Origin: Treponema sp.
Lineage (GTDB): Bacteria > Spirochaetota > Spirochaetia > Treponematales > Treponemataceae
Assembly (NCBI GenBank): GCA_017470605.1
Contig: JAFUYH010000013.1
Location: forward strand, 1 to 64,000
Length of the DNA stretch: 64,000 bases
Direction of reading: 5' to 3'
Part shown: positions 42,259 to 50,310 of the stretch, piece by piece
Layout: every line of letters begins with the position of its first letter
How positions within the stretch are numbered: position 1 is the first letter of the stretch
The notes under the pieces: model-generated
The model's database searches: none
What the model was told of the DNA's origin: nothing
The model's input: only the letters and a program-made list of their open reading frames with translations
Position numbers and translations under genes: made by a program

Positions 42259-43311
42259 ATGAACAATAACTTCAAAGTCATACTGAACAATATAGAAAAG
42301 TCCCTTGAAAAAGCCCTGCCCGCAGAGGCAGACTCAAAGTGGATAAAAGACAGTTTTGGAAAACTTCCCCCTGTCATGCAAGGCAGTCATTTTGAAAATC
42401 TGATAAGTCCTAATAAAAATCTTATTGAACTTGGTGGAAAAAGATGGCGCCCTCTGCTTATGGTTCTCTGCTATCAGATGGCAAAAAAACAGACTGCAAA
42501 AGAACTTTTAAGCGAAGAAGAAATATATTCACTTACACCCCTTGTGGAATTTGTTCATACAGCAAGCCTGATTCATGATGACATTGAAGACGGAGCTGAT
42601 TTAAGAAGGGGAAAGCCCGCTGCTCATATTACATACGGAACAGACACCGCAATTAATGCCGCTTCATGGCTTTATTTTGAAGCTCCAGTCTGCATAAACA
42701 ATTGCAAAATATCAGCAGAAGAAAAACTGATTTTTTATCAGACCTACACACAGGAACTTAGACGGCTTCATCTTGGTCAGGCAATGGATATTCACTGGCA
42801 CAGGAATCCTTCTATTTTTCCAACAGAAGATGAATATCTTGCCATGGTAAAAAATAAAACCGGAAGGCTTGCTTCCCTTGCAGCCAAAACAGGTGGTATT
42901 GCAGGAGGTCTTTCTGAAAGTGCTGCGGAAGAACTGGGAAATACCGCTGCAAACATAGGCATGGGCTTTCAGATTATTGATGATGTAATAAATCTGACTA
43001 CAGGTAACAAGGGTAAAAAACGTGGAGACGACATTGTGGAAGGCAAAAAAAGTCTCCCTGTAATAATGCATGTTTGCGACCACCCGGAAGATAAAAATGA
43101 AATTTCACTTTGCATGAGTCAGGCAGCTGCAGAAGGCCCTGACTCACCAGCTGTAGAAAAGTGCATTTCCATTCTGGAAAAATACGGCTGCATAGAAAAG
43201 GCTGCTCAAAAGGGAATTGCCCTGATAAAAGAAAACAGTGCCATTCTTGATTCAGCAGATATAAAAGAACTCTTTATTTCTCTGGTGCCGCCAGAATTCA
43301 TAAAGGACTGA
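42259..43311 (+). CDS. Polyprenyl diphosphate synthase
   Basis: 351-residue trans-isoprenyl diphosphate synthase condensing isopentenyl diphosphate units. The start is the ATG at 42259 (TAAGG upstream); the frame is open from 42145 but that part is AT-rich and unlike a protein. The first Asp-rich motif, SLIHDDIEDGADLRRGKP, is complete. The second is FQIIDDVINLTTG, where the last Asp of DDxxD is Asn. GGKRWRPLL binds the substrate. Product chain length cannot be read. Two small genes follow closely on the same strand. Confidence 0.88.
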   Translation: MNNNFKVILNNIEKSLEKALPAEADSKWIKDSFGKLPPVMQGSHFENLISPNKNLIELGGKRWRPLLMVLCYQMAKKQTAKELLSEEEIYSLTPLVEFVHTASLIHDDIEDGADLRRGKPAAHITYGTDTAINAASWLYFEAPVCINNCKISAEEKLIFYQTYTQELRRLHLGQAMDIHWHRNPSIFPTEDEYLAMVKNKTGRLASLAAKTGGIAGGLSESAAEELGNTAANIGMGFQIIDDVINLTTGNKGKKRGDDIVEGKKSLPVIMHVCDHPEDKNEISLCMSQAAAEGPDSPAVEKCISILEKYGCIEKAAQKGIALIKENSAILDSADIKELFISLVPPEFIKD

Positions 43312-43322
43312 CAGGAAAAATA

Positions 43323-43841
43323 ATGATAGAAAATCCAGATAAACTTAACAATCAGGCTATAATCCTCGCTTCTGACGGTTCATATAATGAAGCAATTGCC
43401 TGCTTTAAGCGTGCTCTTGTAATTCAAAAAGACAATTACCTTTTATGGTACAATCTGGGAGTAACATACAGGGATGCAGGAGAACTGCTTGATGCAAAAA
43501 GAGCCCTTGCCATGGCCTACAAAATTGCCCCAGACAATGATGATGTAACAGAAACCTATGCAACAATTACCCTTATGCTGAAACAGCTGCAGGAAGTTAA
43601 ATTTATCTGTGAAGAAGGGCTGGATTTAAATCCTCTTAATGCTCATTTATGGAACCTTATGGGTGTTGCAGATTTTCAGATGGAAGAATACGAAGAAGCG
43701 GCTGAATTTTTTGAGCAGGCTGTTTCAATTAACCCCTATTATCTTGATGCTTTATATAATCTTCGGGATACATATTCAGTTTTAGAAAATAAAATGGGAG
43801 AAGTTGAATGCAACGCAAGGATAAAGGAACTGGAAAAATAA
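43323..43841 (+). CDS. Tetratricopeptide-repeat protein
   Basis: 172 residues composed almost wholly of TPR units: NEAIACFKRALVIQKDNYLL, WYNLGVTYRDAGELLDAKRA, LWNLMGVADFQMEEYEEAAE, FEQAVSINPYYLDAL. No signal peptide or membrane segment, so cytoplasmic. TPR folds bind other proteins; the partner is unknown. It starts 11 bases after the prenyl synthase gene, and its end overlaps the next gene by 34 bases, so all three are probably one transcript. Confidence 0.8.
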   Translation: MIENPDKLNNQAIILASDGSYNEAIACFKRALVIQKDNYLLWYNLGVTYRDAGELLDAKRALAMAYKIAPDNDDVTETYATITLMLKQLQEVKFICEEGLDLNPLNAHLWNLMGVADFQMEEYEEAAEFFEQAVSINPYYLDALYNLRDTYSVLENKMGEVECNARIKELEK

Positions 43842-44149
43842 AAAAGACTTCGGAATTTATTTTTGAAAAAAACTTCCGCCCGAACTGGCTGCAAAGGATT
43901 GCAAGAGTTTTATACCTTCTCTTTCCTATTGCCGCGGCGTTTGGCGGATATTTTGCAGCCGCTCCACTTTGGAAACTGCATTCAGAAAAAGCCCCTGCTC
44001 CAGAAATATTCAGATTTATCATTTCCATTCTTTTTCTTACCCTTGCAATTGCCCTGGTATTCTTTAAAACAAGAAACACGAATCCCATTATGAAGATTCG
44101 TGTCCTTTCAAAAAATTCACAAAATGTAAATGAAAATACAGAAGACTAA
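43808..44149 (+). CDS. Small membrane protein with two segments
   Basis: 113 residues. A basic start (QRKDKGTGKIKKTSEFIFEK) precedes two hydrophobic segments (about 37-56 and 72-92), followed by a polar tail. Both termini should face the cytoplasm given the Lys/Arg distribution. I do not recognise the family. It overlaps the TPR gene by 34 bases in another frame and meets cheB tail to tail, sharing four bases with its end. An alternative start inside would shorten the overlap. Function unknown. Confidence 0.6.
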   Translation: MQRKDKGTGKIKKTSEFIFEKNFRPNWLQRIARVLYLLFPIAAAFGGYFAAAPLWKLHSEKAPAPEIFRFIISILFLTLAIALVFFKTRNTNPIMKIRVLSKNSQNVNENTED

Positions 44150-45351
44150 GCCAGAAGATGCTCGCGGGCCAGTTTACTGATTTCATCGGCCATCTGCATA
44201 AGCGGAACCTGTTTCTGAACTCCACCCATTTCAAAGGCAACTTTTGGCATTCCGTATACAATACTTGAAGCCTGGTCCTGTCCCAAAGTCCATGCCCCCT
44301 TCTTTCTCATTTCCGTAATTTCTGCAGCGCCATCCCGTCCCATACCAGTCATGATAACGCCAAGGGCTTTGTTCTGGTAAATCTTTGCAACTGATTCAAA
44401 GAGAACATCACAAGAAGGTCTGTGACCATTGCGCTGGGCTTCCTGATTCAGCTTAATAAAGTTTCCGAGAGGTCTGTGTTCTACAAACATGTGATAACTT
44501 CCAGGTGCAATATAAACATGGCCGTCAAGAATCGGCTCGCCGTCTACTGCTTCTGAAACTTCCAGAGGACAGATTGAATTCAAACTTGCGGCAAATTCCT
44601 TTGTAAATCCGGCAGGCATGTGCTGAACAACAAGAATAGGCTGCTTTAAGCGGGGGTCAATCATCTTAAATACATCACGCAGGGCATTAGGACCGCCGGT
44701 AGAAATACCGATTGCAATAATTTCAATTCTTCCGCCGCTGCGCTCCGGAGTAATAACGACAGGCTCTTTTGCCTTCTGCGTAAACCAGCTCTGCGGAACA
44801 ACATCAGTTTTCTTAATAGAGGCAGCCTTTGCCGCTTCATCACCCTTTTTCTGAATAACAAAGCGTTCTGCTTCTTTTAGTTTTGCCTGCTGAGTAAAGA
44901 ATTCAGGAGCCGGAATCTGCTTTCCGTGAGCAGTTGCGTAAGAACCGCCGTAAGAAGCAATGTATTCAATAATATCATTTGAAACATCGCCAATTTTAAG
45001 TGTTACAGAAGATCCGCCAGGCTTTGTAATAAAGTCTGCTGCACCAAGTTCAAGACACTGGATTGTTACGGCAGCACCTTCTGTTGCAACACTAGAAAGA
45101 ATAATAACAGGCACATCAATGCGAAGTTCCTTTCTCTTTTTAAGGAATTCAACACCTGTCATTTTTGGCATTTCAATATCAAGAAGGATTACATCAGGCT
45201 TTACTTTTCCGCCTGTAAGCTGATCAAGCAAATTCTGACCGTTTTCTGCACGTCCGCAAACAGAAAATCCCTGTGTTTCATCAACAATTCTACTAATCAG
45301 ATTCCGCATTAAGGCAGAATCATCACAAACCATTACTGAAATATCATCCAT
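44146..45351 (-). CDS. cheB: Chemotaxis methylesterase CheB
   Basis: Removes methyl groups from (and deamidates) chemoreceptors when phosphorylated by CheA. 401 residues. Receiver domain 1-120, phosphorylated Asp in VILLDIEMPKMTG. The linker is about 80 residues, longer than usual, and rich in Lys and Ala. The methylesterase domain spans about 205-395: AIGISTGGPNALRDVF with the nucleophilic Ser, VVQHMPAGFTKEFAASL with the catalytic His, and GVIMTGMGRDGAAEI with the catalytic Asp. It follows cheR by 47 bases. Together they set receptor methylation for adaptation in a motile cell. Confidence 0.95.
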   Translation of the reverse strand: MDDISVMVCDDSALMRNLISRIVDETQGFSVCGRAENGQNLLDQLTGGKVKPDVILLDIEMPKMTGVEFLKKRKELRIDVPVIILSSVATEGAAVTIQCLELGAADFITKPGGSSVTLKIGDVSNDIIEYIASYGGSYATAHGKQIPAPEFFTQQAKLKEAERFVIQKKGDEAAKAASIKKTDVVPQSWFTQKAKEPVVITPERSGGRIEIIAIGISTGGPNALRDVFKMIDPRLKQPILVVQHMPAGFTKEFAASLNSICPLEVSEAVDGEPILDGHVYIAPGSYHMFVEHRPLGNFIKLNQEAQRNGHRPSCDVLFESVAKIYQNKALGVIMTGMGRDGAAEITEMRKKGAWTLGQDQASSIVYGMPKVAFEMGGVQKQVPLMQMADEISKLAREHLLA

Positions 45352-45398
45352 AACGCAAGTCCTAATTTAGAAAAAATAAATTGTAAAACAAGGCTTAA

Positions 45399-46223
45399 TC
45401 AGGCCTTTGTCCCCTTTCCATACAAACAAGCCCACTGAGTTTTAAGGAACTCAAACTGGGTGTTCATACCGAACAAAGATTCAGAATGTCCAATAAACAG
45501 ATAAGATTTAGGTGCCATTGAATTATAGAAACGATTTATAACGGTGAGCTGGGCAGGTTCATCAAAATAAATCAGAACGTTCCTACAGAAAATGACATCC
45601 AGATTCCGGGCACCAGAATCATTCTTAAGATTATGATAGTCAAAGTGAATTTTACTCTTTATCTCATCTTTAATCTGATAGCCGCCGTCTACCTTTGTAA
45701 AATACTTTGTAAGGTAATTTGCAGGAACACCATCCATTTTTGTGTCTGCATAAAAACCCTGCTGGGCCGTCATTAAAGATTTCATTGAAATATCAGAAGC
45801 AGTTACCTTAAAATCCCAGCCAGGCGGACAGATATCTTTCATAATCATGGCGATTGTGTAAGGCTCTTCACCAGTTGAACATCCTGCACTCCAAATTTTT
45901 ATTGTGCGGTCAACACCAGCTGCTTTTTTATTTTCAATGACATTCGGAATAACATAATTAATGAATGCATCAAAATGAGGTTGATTACGGAAGAAGCGTG
46001 TAAGGTTCGTAGTTACAGAATCCAGCATCTCCTTCATTTCTTCTGTATTCTTAGTTACAACAGCATAATAATCTGCAGGAGTTGCTATATTCTTCTTACG
46101 AAGCATCTCCTTGATACGGCTGTCGAGAATAGACCTGTTTGTTGCAGAAAAAGTAATACCGCTTTCTTCATAAATGAGTTTACGGAACATTTCATAGTCT
46201 GCATCGCTAAGTACTTCTAACAT
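45399..46223 (-). CDS. cheR: Chemotaxis receptor methyltransferase CheR
   Basis: SAM-dependent methylation of glutamates on chemoreceptors. 274 residues, the normal length. N-terminal helical domain (1-75, YEESGITFSATNRSILDSRI), then the SAM-binding WSAGCSTGEEPYTIAM, ASDISMKSL, and VIFCRNVLIYFD. The C-terminal pentapeptide-binding feature for receptors cannot be judged. Its promoter is strong, and the predicted RNA begins almost at the ATG with no Shine-Dalgarno. Its operon partner is cheB. Confidence 0.95.
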   Translation of the reverse strand: MLEVLSDADYEMFRKLIYEESGITFSATNRSILDSRIKEMLRKKNIATPADYYAVVTKNTEEMKEMLDSVTTNLTRFFRNQPHFDAFINYVIPNVIENKKAAGVDRTIKIWSAGCSTGEEPYTIAMIMKDICPPGWDFKVTASDISMKSLMTAQQGFYADTKMDGVPANYLTKYFTKVDGGYQIKDEIKSKIHFDYHNLKNDSGARNLDVIFCRNVLIYFDEPAQLTVINRFYNSMAPKSYLFIGHSESLFGMNTQFEFLKTQWACLYGKGTKA

Positions 46224-46230
46224 ATCGTAA

Positions 46231-46259
46231 ATTATACACGATTATTTTCTAAATGTAAA
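46231..46259 (-). promoter_or_regulatory. cheR promoter, probably leaderless
   Basis: Minus-strand -35 TTTACA (46254-46259), 17-base spacer, perfect -10 TATAAT (46231-46236). The -10 ends seven bases before the ATG (46221-46223), so transcription should begin at or next to the start codon. No Shine-Dalgarno fits in the gap. Confidence 0.65.
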
Positions 46260-46317
46260 AGGAATTATTTGATTTTTGAAAAATTCAACTTTATTAAAAA
46301 AAAGATACTTTTTATTA

Positions 46318-46346
46318 TATAATACCTTGACAGCCGAGGTATTATA
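46318..46346 (+). promoter_or_regulatory. Operator of the PadR module
   Basis: Perfect 10-base inverted repeat TATAATACCT (46318-46327), nine-base spacer, AGGTATTATA (46337-46346), 30 bases before the padR ATG. A perfect -35 box TTGACA (46327-46332) lies mostly in the spacer, with TAGGAT (46350-46355) as -10 after 17 bases. A dimer bound here would block RNA polymerase. Autoregulation by the PadR protein is the obvious reading. Confidence 0.7.
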
Positions 46347-46376
46347 TTTTAGGATATATCACAGGAGGCAGGAAAG

Positions 46377-46727
46377 ATGCTGAACTTTTCAGAAATTCTG
46401 AGAGGCTTAACAGATACCATCATTCTGGCCCGGCTTGCAGAAAGCGACAGTTATGGTTATCAGATTAACAAATCTATAAACGAACTGAGCGAAAATGCCT
46501 TTGAACTGAAGGAAGCAACGCTTTATACGTCTTTCCGGCGGCTTGAAGAAAAGAAACTGATTTCCTCCTATTGGGGGGATGAAAATTCCGGGGCTAGAAG
46601 AAGGTACTACTCTATTACGGATAAAGGCAGGGACTTTTACCGTGAAAACCGCCAGGACTGGGAAAGAATCCACAGTCTTGTTGAAAAACTGATCAGAGAG
46701 GAGAATGAAGATGAACAGAAAAATTAA
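46377..46727 (+). CDS. PadR-family transcriptional regulator
   Basis: 116 residues, winged helix. Family pattern: ILRGLTDTIILARLAESDSY, GYQINKSINELSENAFELKE, ATLYTSFRRLEEKKLISSYW, RRYYSITDKGRDFYRENRQD. PadR proteins repress their own promoter and neighbouring membrane genes; a perfect palindrome sits on the promoter. AGGAGG is a strong ribosome site. It overlaps the HAAS-domain gene by 23 bases, as in many PadR-DUF1700 pairs. Confidence 0.92.
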   Translation: MLNFSEILRGLTDTIILARLAESDSYGYQINKSINELSENAFELKEATLYTSFRRLEEKKLISSYWGDENSGARRRYYSITDKGRDFYRENRQDWERIHSLVEKLIREENEDEQKN

Positions 46728-47397
46728 GAATTATGTAGACGTACTTTTTAATGATGTACCAAAAACCAGAAAGGCTGCAGAACTTAAAGAAGAAATTCTT
46801 GCAGACTTGAATGAACACTTTGAAGCCCACATTTCAGAAGGAAAATCTGAAAATCAGGCTTACACAGAAGCGCTGGGAGACATGGGAGATATTGATGAAC
46901 TTCTTTCTTCACTGGCACCAGAACGTGAACTGAAACCTAGGATTGACGAATACCGGCGCAAAAAAGCACAGAACACTTCCGTTTCCGTAATGCTTTATAT
47001 TTTTGGCGTTATTCTTCTGTGCGCCCTGCCTGCCATCTGCAACATTTTTGGAGTATGGGATGAAGACAAGGCAGGAATAACAGGCTTTATTTTAATGTTG
47101 GTTTGTGCCGCAATTGCAACAGGACTTCTTATTTATACAAGAATGAGCGTTCCTCAGGATGTAGAACCCTTTATCACCAAAAAAGAAACTTCTGAATTCG
47201 ACATGACCACTTCAAAGGGCCGATATTGGGCCGGCATTTCAAAACTTTACTGGATGATTGTCACAATTATCTATCTGGGAATCAGTTTTGCAACTATGGC
47301 ATGGCACATTACATGGCTTATCTGGCTTATTGCAAGCGCTATATGGCAGGCAATACTGATGTTCTCCGGCAATAAAGAAGAAGGAGATGAAGAATGA
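46705..47397 (+). CDS. HAAS/DUF1700-type membrane protein
   Basis: 230 residues. The N-terminal HAAS helical domain (about 1-75: NYVDVLFNDVPKTRKAAELK, EEILADLNEHFEAHISEGKS, LGDMGDIDELLSSL) is the typical partner of PadR regulators. Four transmembrane segments follow (about 92-112, 122-145, 186-205, 207-224). The HAAS domain is thought to relay membrane signals to PadR. Genes on both sides overlap it (23 and 4 bases). Role inferred from the conserved gene trio. Confidence 0.82.
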   Translation: MKMNRKIKNYVDVLFNDVPKTRKAAELKEEILADLNEHFEAHISEGKSENQAYTEALGDMGDIDELLSSLAPERELKPRIDEYRRKKAQNTSVSVMLYIFGVILLCALPAICNIFGVWDEDKAGITGFILMLVCAAIATGLLIYTRMSVPQDVEPFITKKETSEFDMTTSKGRYWAGISKLYWMIVTIIYLGISFATMAWHITWLIWLIASAIWQAILMFSGNKEEGDEE

Positions 47398-48296
47398 AAA
47401 GAAACTATATTTTAGGAAGCCTATGGATTGTAATCGCCCTTTTGCTTACATTTCTTCTGATCAGCGGATTTGAAGGAAGCAACAAAACAAAGAGGGGACT
47501 TCATAATTTTTCAAAATGGCTTGAAAAAAATATTGATGACAGCGATTGGGATGATGACTGGGATGACGAAGCAGGTGAAGAAGATTATATGAAGTCAGAA
47601 ATAAATACACAGCAGACAAATGAATATGAAGCTGTCGGAATTAGAAATATTGAAACTAACTTGCGCTCTATTGCGGTGGAAGTTTCTGAATCTACAGATT
47701 CAAAAATCCACATTGATTTTGAAGATGGGGCAGAAAAAAGAGTTCTTATCACAAACAGCGGCAGCAGAATCCTTGTAAAAGAAATGAAAAAAAAGGGGCA
47801 TCTGTTCATGTCAGGCAAGGTTCTTATCAGCCTTCCTGGAGATTATTCTGAATCTATAGACATAGAAAGTGTAAGCGGGTCGGTAAAAATAAGAGACATA
47901 AGTCTTAGAGAAGCAGAAATTCAGGCTGTAAGCGGAAGCGTAAACATTTCAAACTGCGATATAGAAAGGCTTGAAATTGAAGCTGTGAGCGGAAGCATAA
48001 AAATGGAAGGAAACTACAAAAGTGTTTCTGCGCAAAGCGTTTCTGGCAGCATAAGGCTGGAAAGCAGCAGTGAACTTTCAGGCAGATGCAGTTTTGAAAG
48101 CGTAAGCGGTTCTGTAAGTCTTGCTATTCCTGCAAGTTGTGGCTATGAAATGGAATATGAAAGCATGAGCGGAAGTTTTAAAGATGAAATTACAGGTTTA
48201 AGCGGAAGCAAACGCGGAAGTTCCCGCAACGGAAACGGTGATGCAAAAATCACCGTGAATACCGTAAGCGGTTCGATTAAAATAGAAAAAAGATAG
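47394..48296 (+). CDS. DUF4097 beta-helix protein
   Basis: 300 residues. An N-terminal membrane anchor (about 6-25) is followed by an acidic linker with clustered Asp and Trp (DSDWDDDWDDEAGEED), then a DUF4097 repeat domain. The SVSGSVKI-type unit recurs about seven times (ESVSGSVKIRDISL, AVSGSVNISNCDI, AVSGSIKMEGNYK, SVSGSIRLESSS, SVSGSVSLAIPAS, TVSGSIKIEK). Such repeats build a right-handed beta helix outside the membrane. It is the usual third member of PadR-HAAS operons; likely envelope stress sensing, unproven. Overlaps the preceding gene as ATGA. Confidence 0.85.
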   Translation: MKRNYILGSLWIVIALLLTFLLISGFEGSNKTKRGLHNFSKWLEKNIDDSDWDDDWDDEAGEEDYMKSEINTQQTNEYEAVGIRNIETNLRSIAVEVSESTDSKIHIDFEDGAEKRVLITNSGSRILVKEMKKKGHLFMSGKVLISLPGDYSESIDIESVSGSVKIRDISLREAEIQAVSGSVNISNCDIERLEIEAVSGSIKMEGNYKSVSAQSVSGSIRLESSSELSGRCSFESVSGSVSLAIPASCGYEMEYESMSGSFKDEITGLSGSKRGSSRNGNGDAKITVNTVSGSIKIEKR

Positions 48297-48314
48297 GGGT
48301 TCAGAATGAAAAGA

Positions 48315-48434
48315 GGGGATGTCTAATAAGTTCTGTGACTGTGGTCATTGAGCTTGTCGAAATCTGTAAATATTGCGACAGCAATAACCTTGAATGAGGT
48401 GGTTTCGACAAGCTCAACCACCGCATTATTTATA
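48315..48434 (+). repeat. Dispersed TIR element, copy C, right end lost
   Basis: Left end GGGGATGTCTAATAAG (48315-48330) is intact. The interior matches copy A closely, including AAATCTGTAAATATTGCGAC and the GGTGGTTTCGACAAGCTC hairpin arm. After CCGCATTATTTATA the match stops, eight bases before the kdgK stop codon (minus strand). The right terminal repeat is missing, so either it was deleted or the element was cut by later change at the gene end. Confidence 0.82.
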
Positions 48435-48441
48435 CGAAGAG

Positions 48442-49461
48442 TTATCGCTGGATGCGGCCTGAACCGTTACCGGCAGCCAGCTTTTCTACTTCGTCTACGC
48501 TTACCATGTTGTAGTCGCCTTCAATTGTGTGCTTGAGGCAGCTTGCGGCTACGGCAAACTCTACAGCATCCTGAGTTGATTTGCCGTTGAGCAGGGCATA
48601 AATGAGTCCGCCACCAAAGCTGTCGCCGCCGCCAACGCGGTCTACGATGTACATTTCGTATTCCTTAGAGAAGCAGTAGTCCTTTCCGTCATAAAGAAGA
48701 GCTGCCCAGTTGTTGCGGTTTGCATTGATAGAAGTACGCAGTGTAATTGCAACCTTCTGGAAGCCGAACTTGTCTGCCAGCTGCTTTGCAACTGATTTAT
48801 AGCCTTCCTTGTTGAGCTTTCCGCCGGTGATATCTGTGTTTTCAGCTTCAATTCCGAAAACGTCCTTTGCATCTTCCTCGTTAGAAATACAAACATCTAC
48901 GTATTTACAGATTTGAGTCATAGCTTCGCGAGCCTGGTCACGAGTCCAGAGCTTTCCGCGGTAGTTGAGGTCACAGCTTACAGTAGCACCGGCAGCCTTT
49001 GCAGCCTTACAGGCTTCGATACAAATCTGAACAAGGTTTCCACCAAGAGCCGGAGTGATTCCTGTAAGGTGGAACCACTTGCAGTCCTTAAAAATCTCCG
49101 GCCAGTTGAAGTCTTCCGGCTTTGCTTCTGCAATAGAAGAGTGGGCACGGTCGTAAATACACTTTGAACCGCGCTGGCTAGCCCCTCGCTCGTTGTAGTA
49201 AATACCTACACGGTCGCCGCCACGGGCAATGTAAGATGTATTTACACCATAGCGGCGCAGGCTGTTGATTGCGGCCTGGCCAATTTCATGCTTTGGAAGC
49301 TTTGTTACGTAATAAGCGTCAAGACCATAGTTTGCAAGAGAAACTGCAACGTTAGCCTCACCGCCTCCAAATGTAGAAGTCATTTTATCAACCTGAACAA
49401 AACGGAAATATCCTTCAGGTTCCAGTCTAAGCATTATTTCACCAAATGTTACAACCTTCAT
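48442..49461 (-). CDS. kdgK: 2-dehydro-3-deoxygluconokinase
   Basis: PfkB-family sugar kinase making KDPG from 2-keto-3-deoxygluconate. 339 residues. N-terminal GEIMLRLEPEGYFRF, FGGGEANVAVSLANYG and the C-terminal anion hole DRVGGGDSFGGGLIYALL, where GGGDS replaces the more usual GAGD; the catalytic Asp is kept. Assignment over other PfkB kinases rests on the neighbour eda, which cleaves the product. Together they degrade hexuronates such as those from pectin. AGGAGA precedes the ATG. Confidence 0.9.
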   Translation of the reverse strand: MKVVTFGEIMLRLEPEGYFRFVQVDKMTSTFGGGEANVAVSLANYGLDAYYVTKLPKHEIGQAAINSLRRYGVNTSYIARGGDRVGIYYNERGASQRGSKCIYDRAHSSIAEAKPEDFNWPEIFKDCKWFHLTGITPALGGNLVQICIEACKAAKAAGATVSCDLNYRGKLWTRDQAREAMTQICKYVDVCISNEEDAKDVFGIEAENTDITGGKLNKEGYKSVAKQLADKFGFQKVAITLRTSINANRNNWAALLYDGKDYCFSKEYEMYIVDRVGGGDSFGGGLIYALLNGKSTQDAVEFAVAASCLKHTIEGDYNMVSVDEVEKLAAGNGSGRIQR

Positions 49462-49489
49462 AGTGTTTCTCCTCGTATATTATAATTGT

Positions 49490-49567
49490 CACACGGATTC
49501 GATTTTGCTAACGCAAAATCATTATAAATTATATATGGAATTACGTTAGTAATTCCGAATCCGTGTG
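49490..49567. repeat. Three-way-junction palindrome between eda and kdgK
   Basis: The outer stem CACACGGATTCG (49490-49501) pairs with CGAATCCGTGTG (49556-49567), 12 perfect pairs. It encloses two hairpins: GATTTTGC-TAAC-GCAAAATC (49501-49520) and GGAATTAC-GTTA-GTAATTCC (49537-49556). The two loops, TAAC and GTTA, are complementary to each other and could kiss. The 78-base structure begins one base after the eda stop, in the eda-kdgK transcript. Confidence 0.9.
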
Positions 49568-49568
49568 C

Positions 49569-50207
49569 TTATCCTCTACATTCCTTTACAATTTGTGCGG
49601 CTTCTTTTGTGAGTTTCTCAATTGTTTCAAAGTTACCGGCATTAATCAAATCACCTTTTACCATCCAGCTGCCACCGCAGGCAAGAATCTTGTCGCAGGC
49701 AAGGTAGTCGCGGACATTTGTTGCGTTAATTCCGCCGGTCGGCATGAACTTCATCATTGTGTATGGAGCGCTCATTGCCTTAATCATCTTAAGACCACCA
49801 GCATTTTCTGCCGGGAAGAACTTTACAACATCAAGACCAAAGCCAAGTGCAACTTCAAGCTCTGTCGGAGTCATAATACCAGGTGTAATCGGGTAGCCCT
49901 TTTTGATACAGTATTCAACAACCTTAGGATTAAGGCCCGGGCTTACAATAAACTTTGCACCCGCGCCTATTGCCCGGTCTACCTGCTCAATTGTAAGGAC
50001 AGTGCCCGCGCCCACAAACATTTCTGGATATTTTTTTGCGATTGCGCGAATGCTTTCTTCAGCCGCATCAGTTCGGAAGGTAACCTCTGCGCAGGGAAGA
50101 CCGCCCTTAATCAGAGCTTCTGCCAAAGGCTCAGCATCTGCCACCTTATTCAAAACAACAACAGGAACAATTCCAGTTGCGCCAATCTGCTTTAATGTAT
50201 CGTTCAT
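49569..50207 (-). CDS. eda: KHG/KDPG aldolase
   Basis: Cleaves 2-keto-3-deoxy-6-phosphogluconate into pyruvate and glyceraldehyde 3-phosphate. 212 residues, class I aldolase. Catalytic features: EVTFRTDAAEESIRAIAK with Glu, VGAGTVLTIEQV, the Schiff-base Lys in DVVKFFPAENAGG, and MPTGGINATNVRDYLA. AGATGCAG-rich leader with GAGGC upstream of the ATG. Operon partner of kdgK, 107 bases away. Confidence 0.95.
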   Translation of the reverse strand: MNDTLKQIGATGIVPVVVLNKVADAEPLAEALIKGGLPCAEVTFRTDAAEESIRAIAKKYPEMFVGAGTVLTIEQVDRAIGAGAKFIVSPGLNPKVVEYCIKKGYPITPGIMTPTELEVALGFGLDVVKFFPAENAGGLKMIKAMSAPYTMMKFMPTGGINATNVRDYLACDKILACGGSWMVKGDLINAGNFETIEKLTKEAAQIVKECRG

Positions 50208-50310
50208 AAATGCCTCTTCTGCATCTTTTGTAATATACTAGTATTCTAGTTATTTCATTCTAGCACTATTATATTTTTTTGTCACCTGTTTTATTAAAAG
50301 ACAGCAGATT

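Noticed and set aside
49563-50195. Plus-strand frame antisense to eda
   Set aside because: Shadow of a clear aldolase gene, Cys- and His-rich without a domain.
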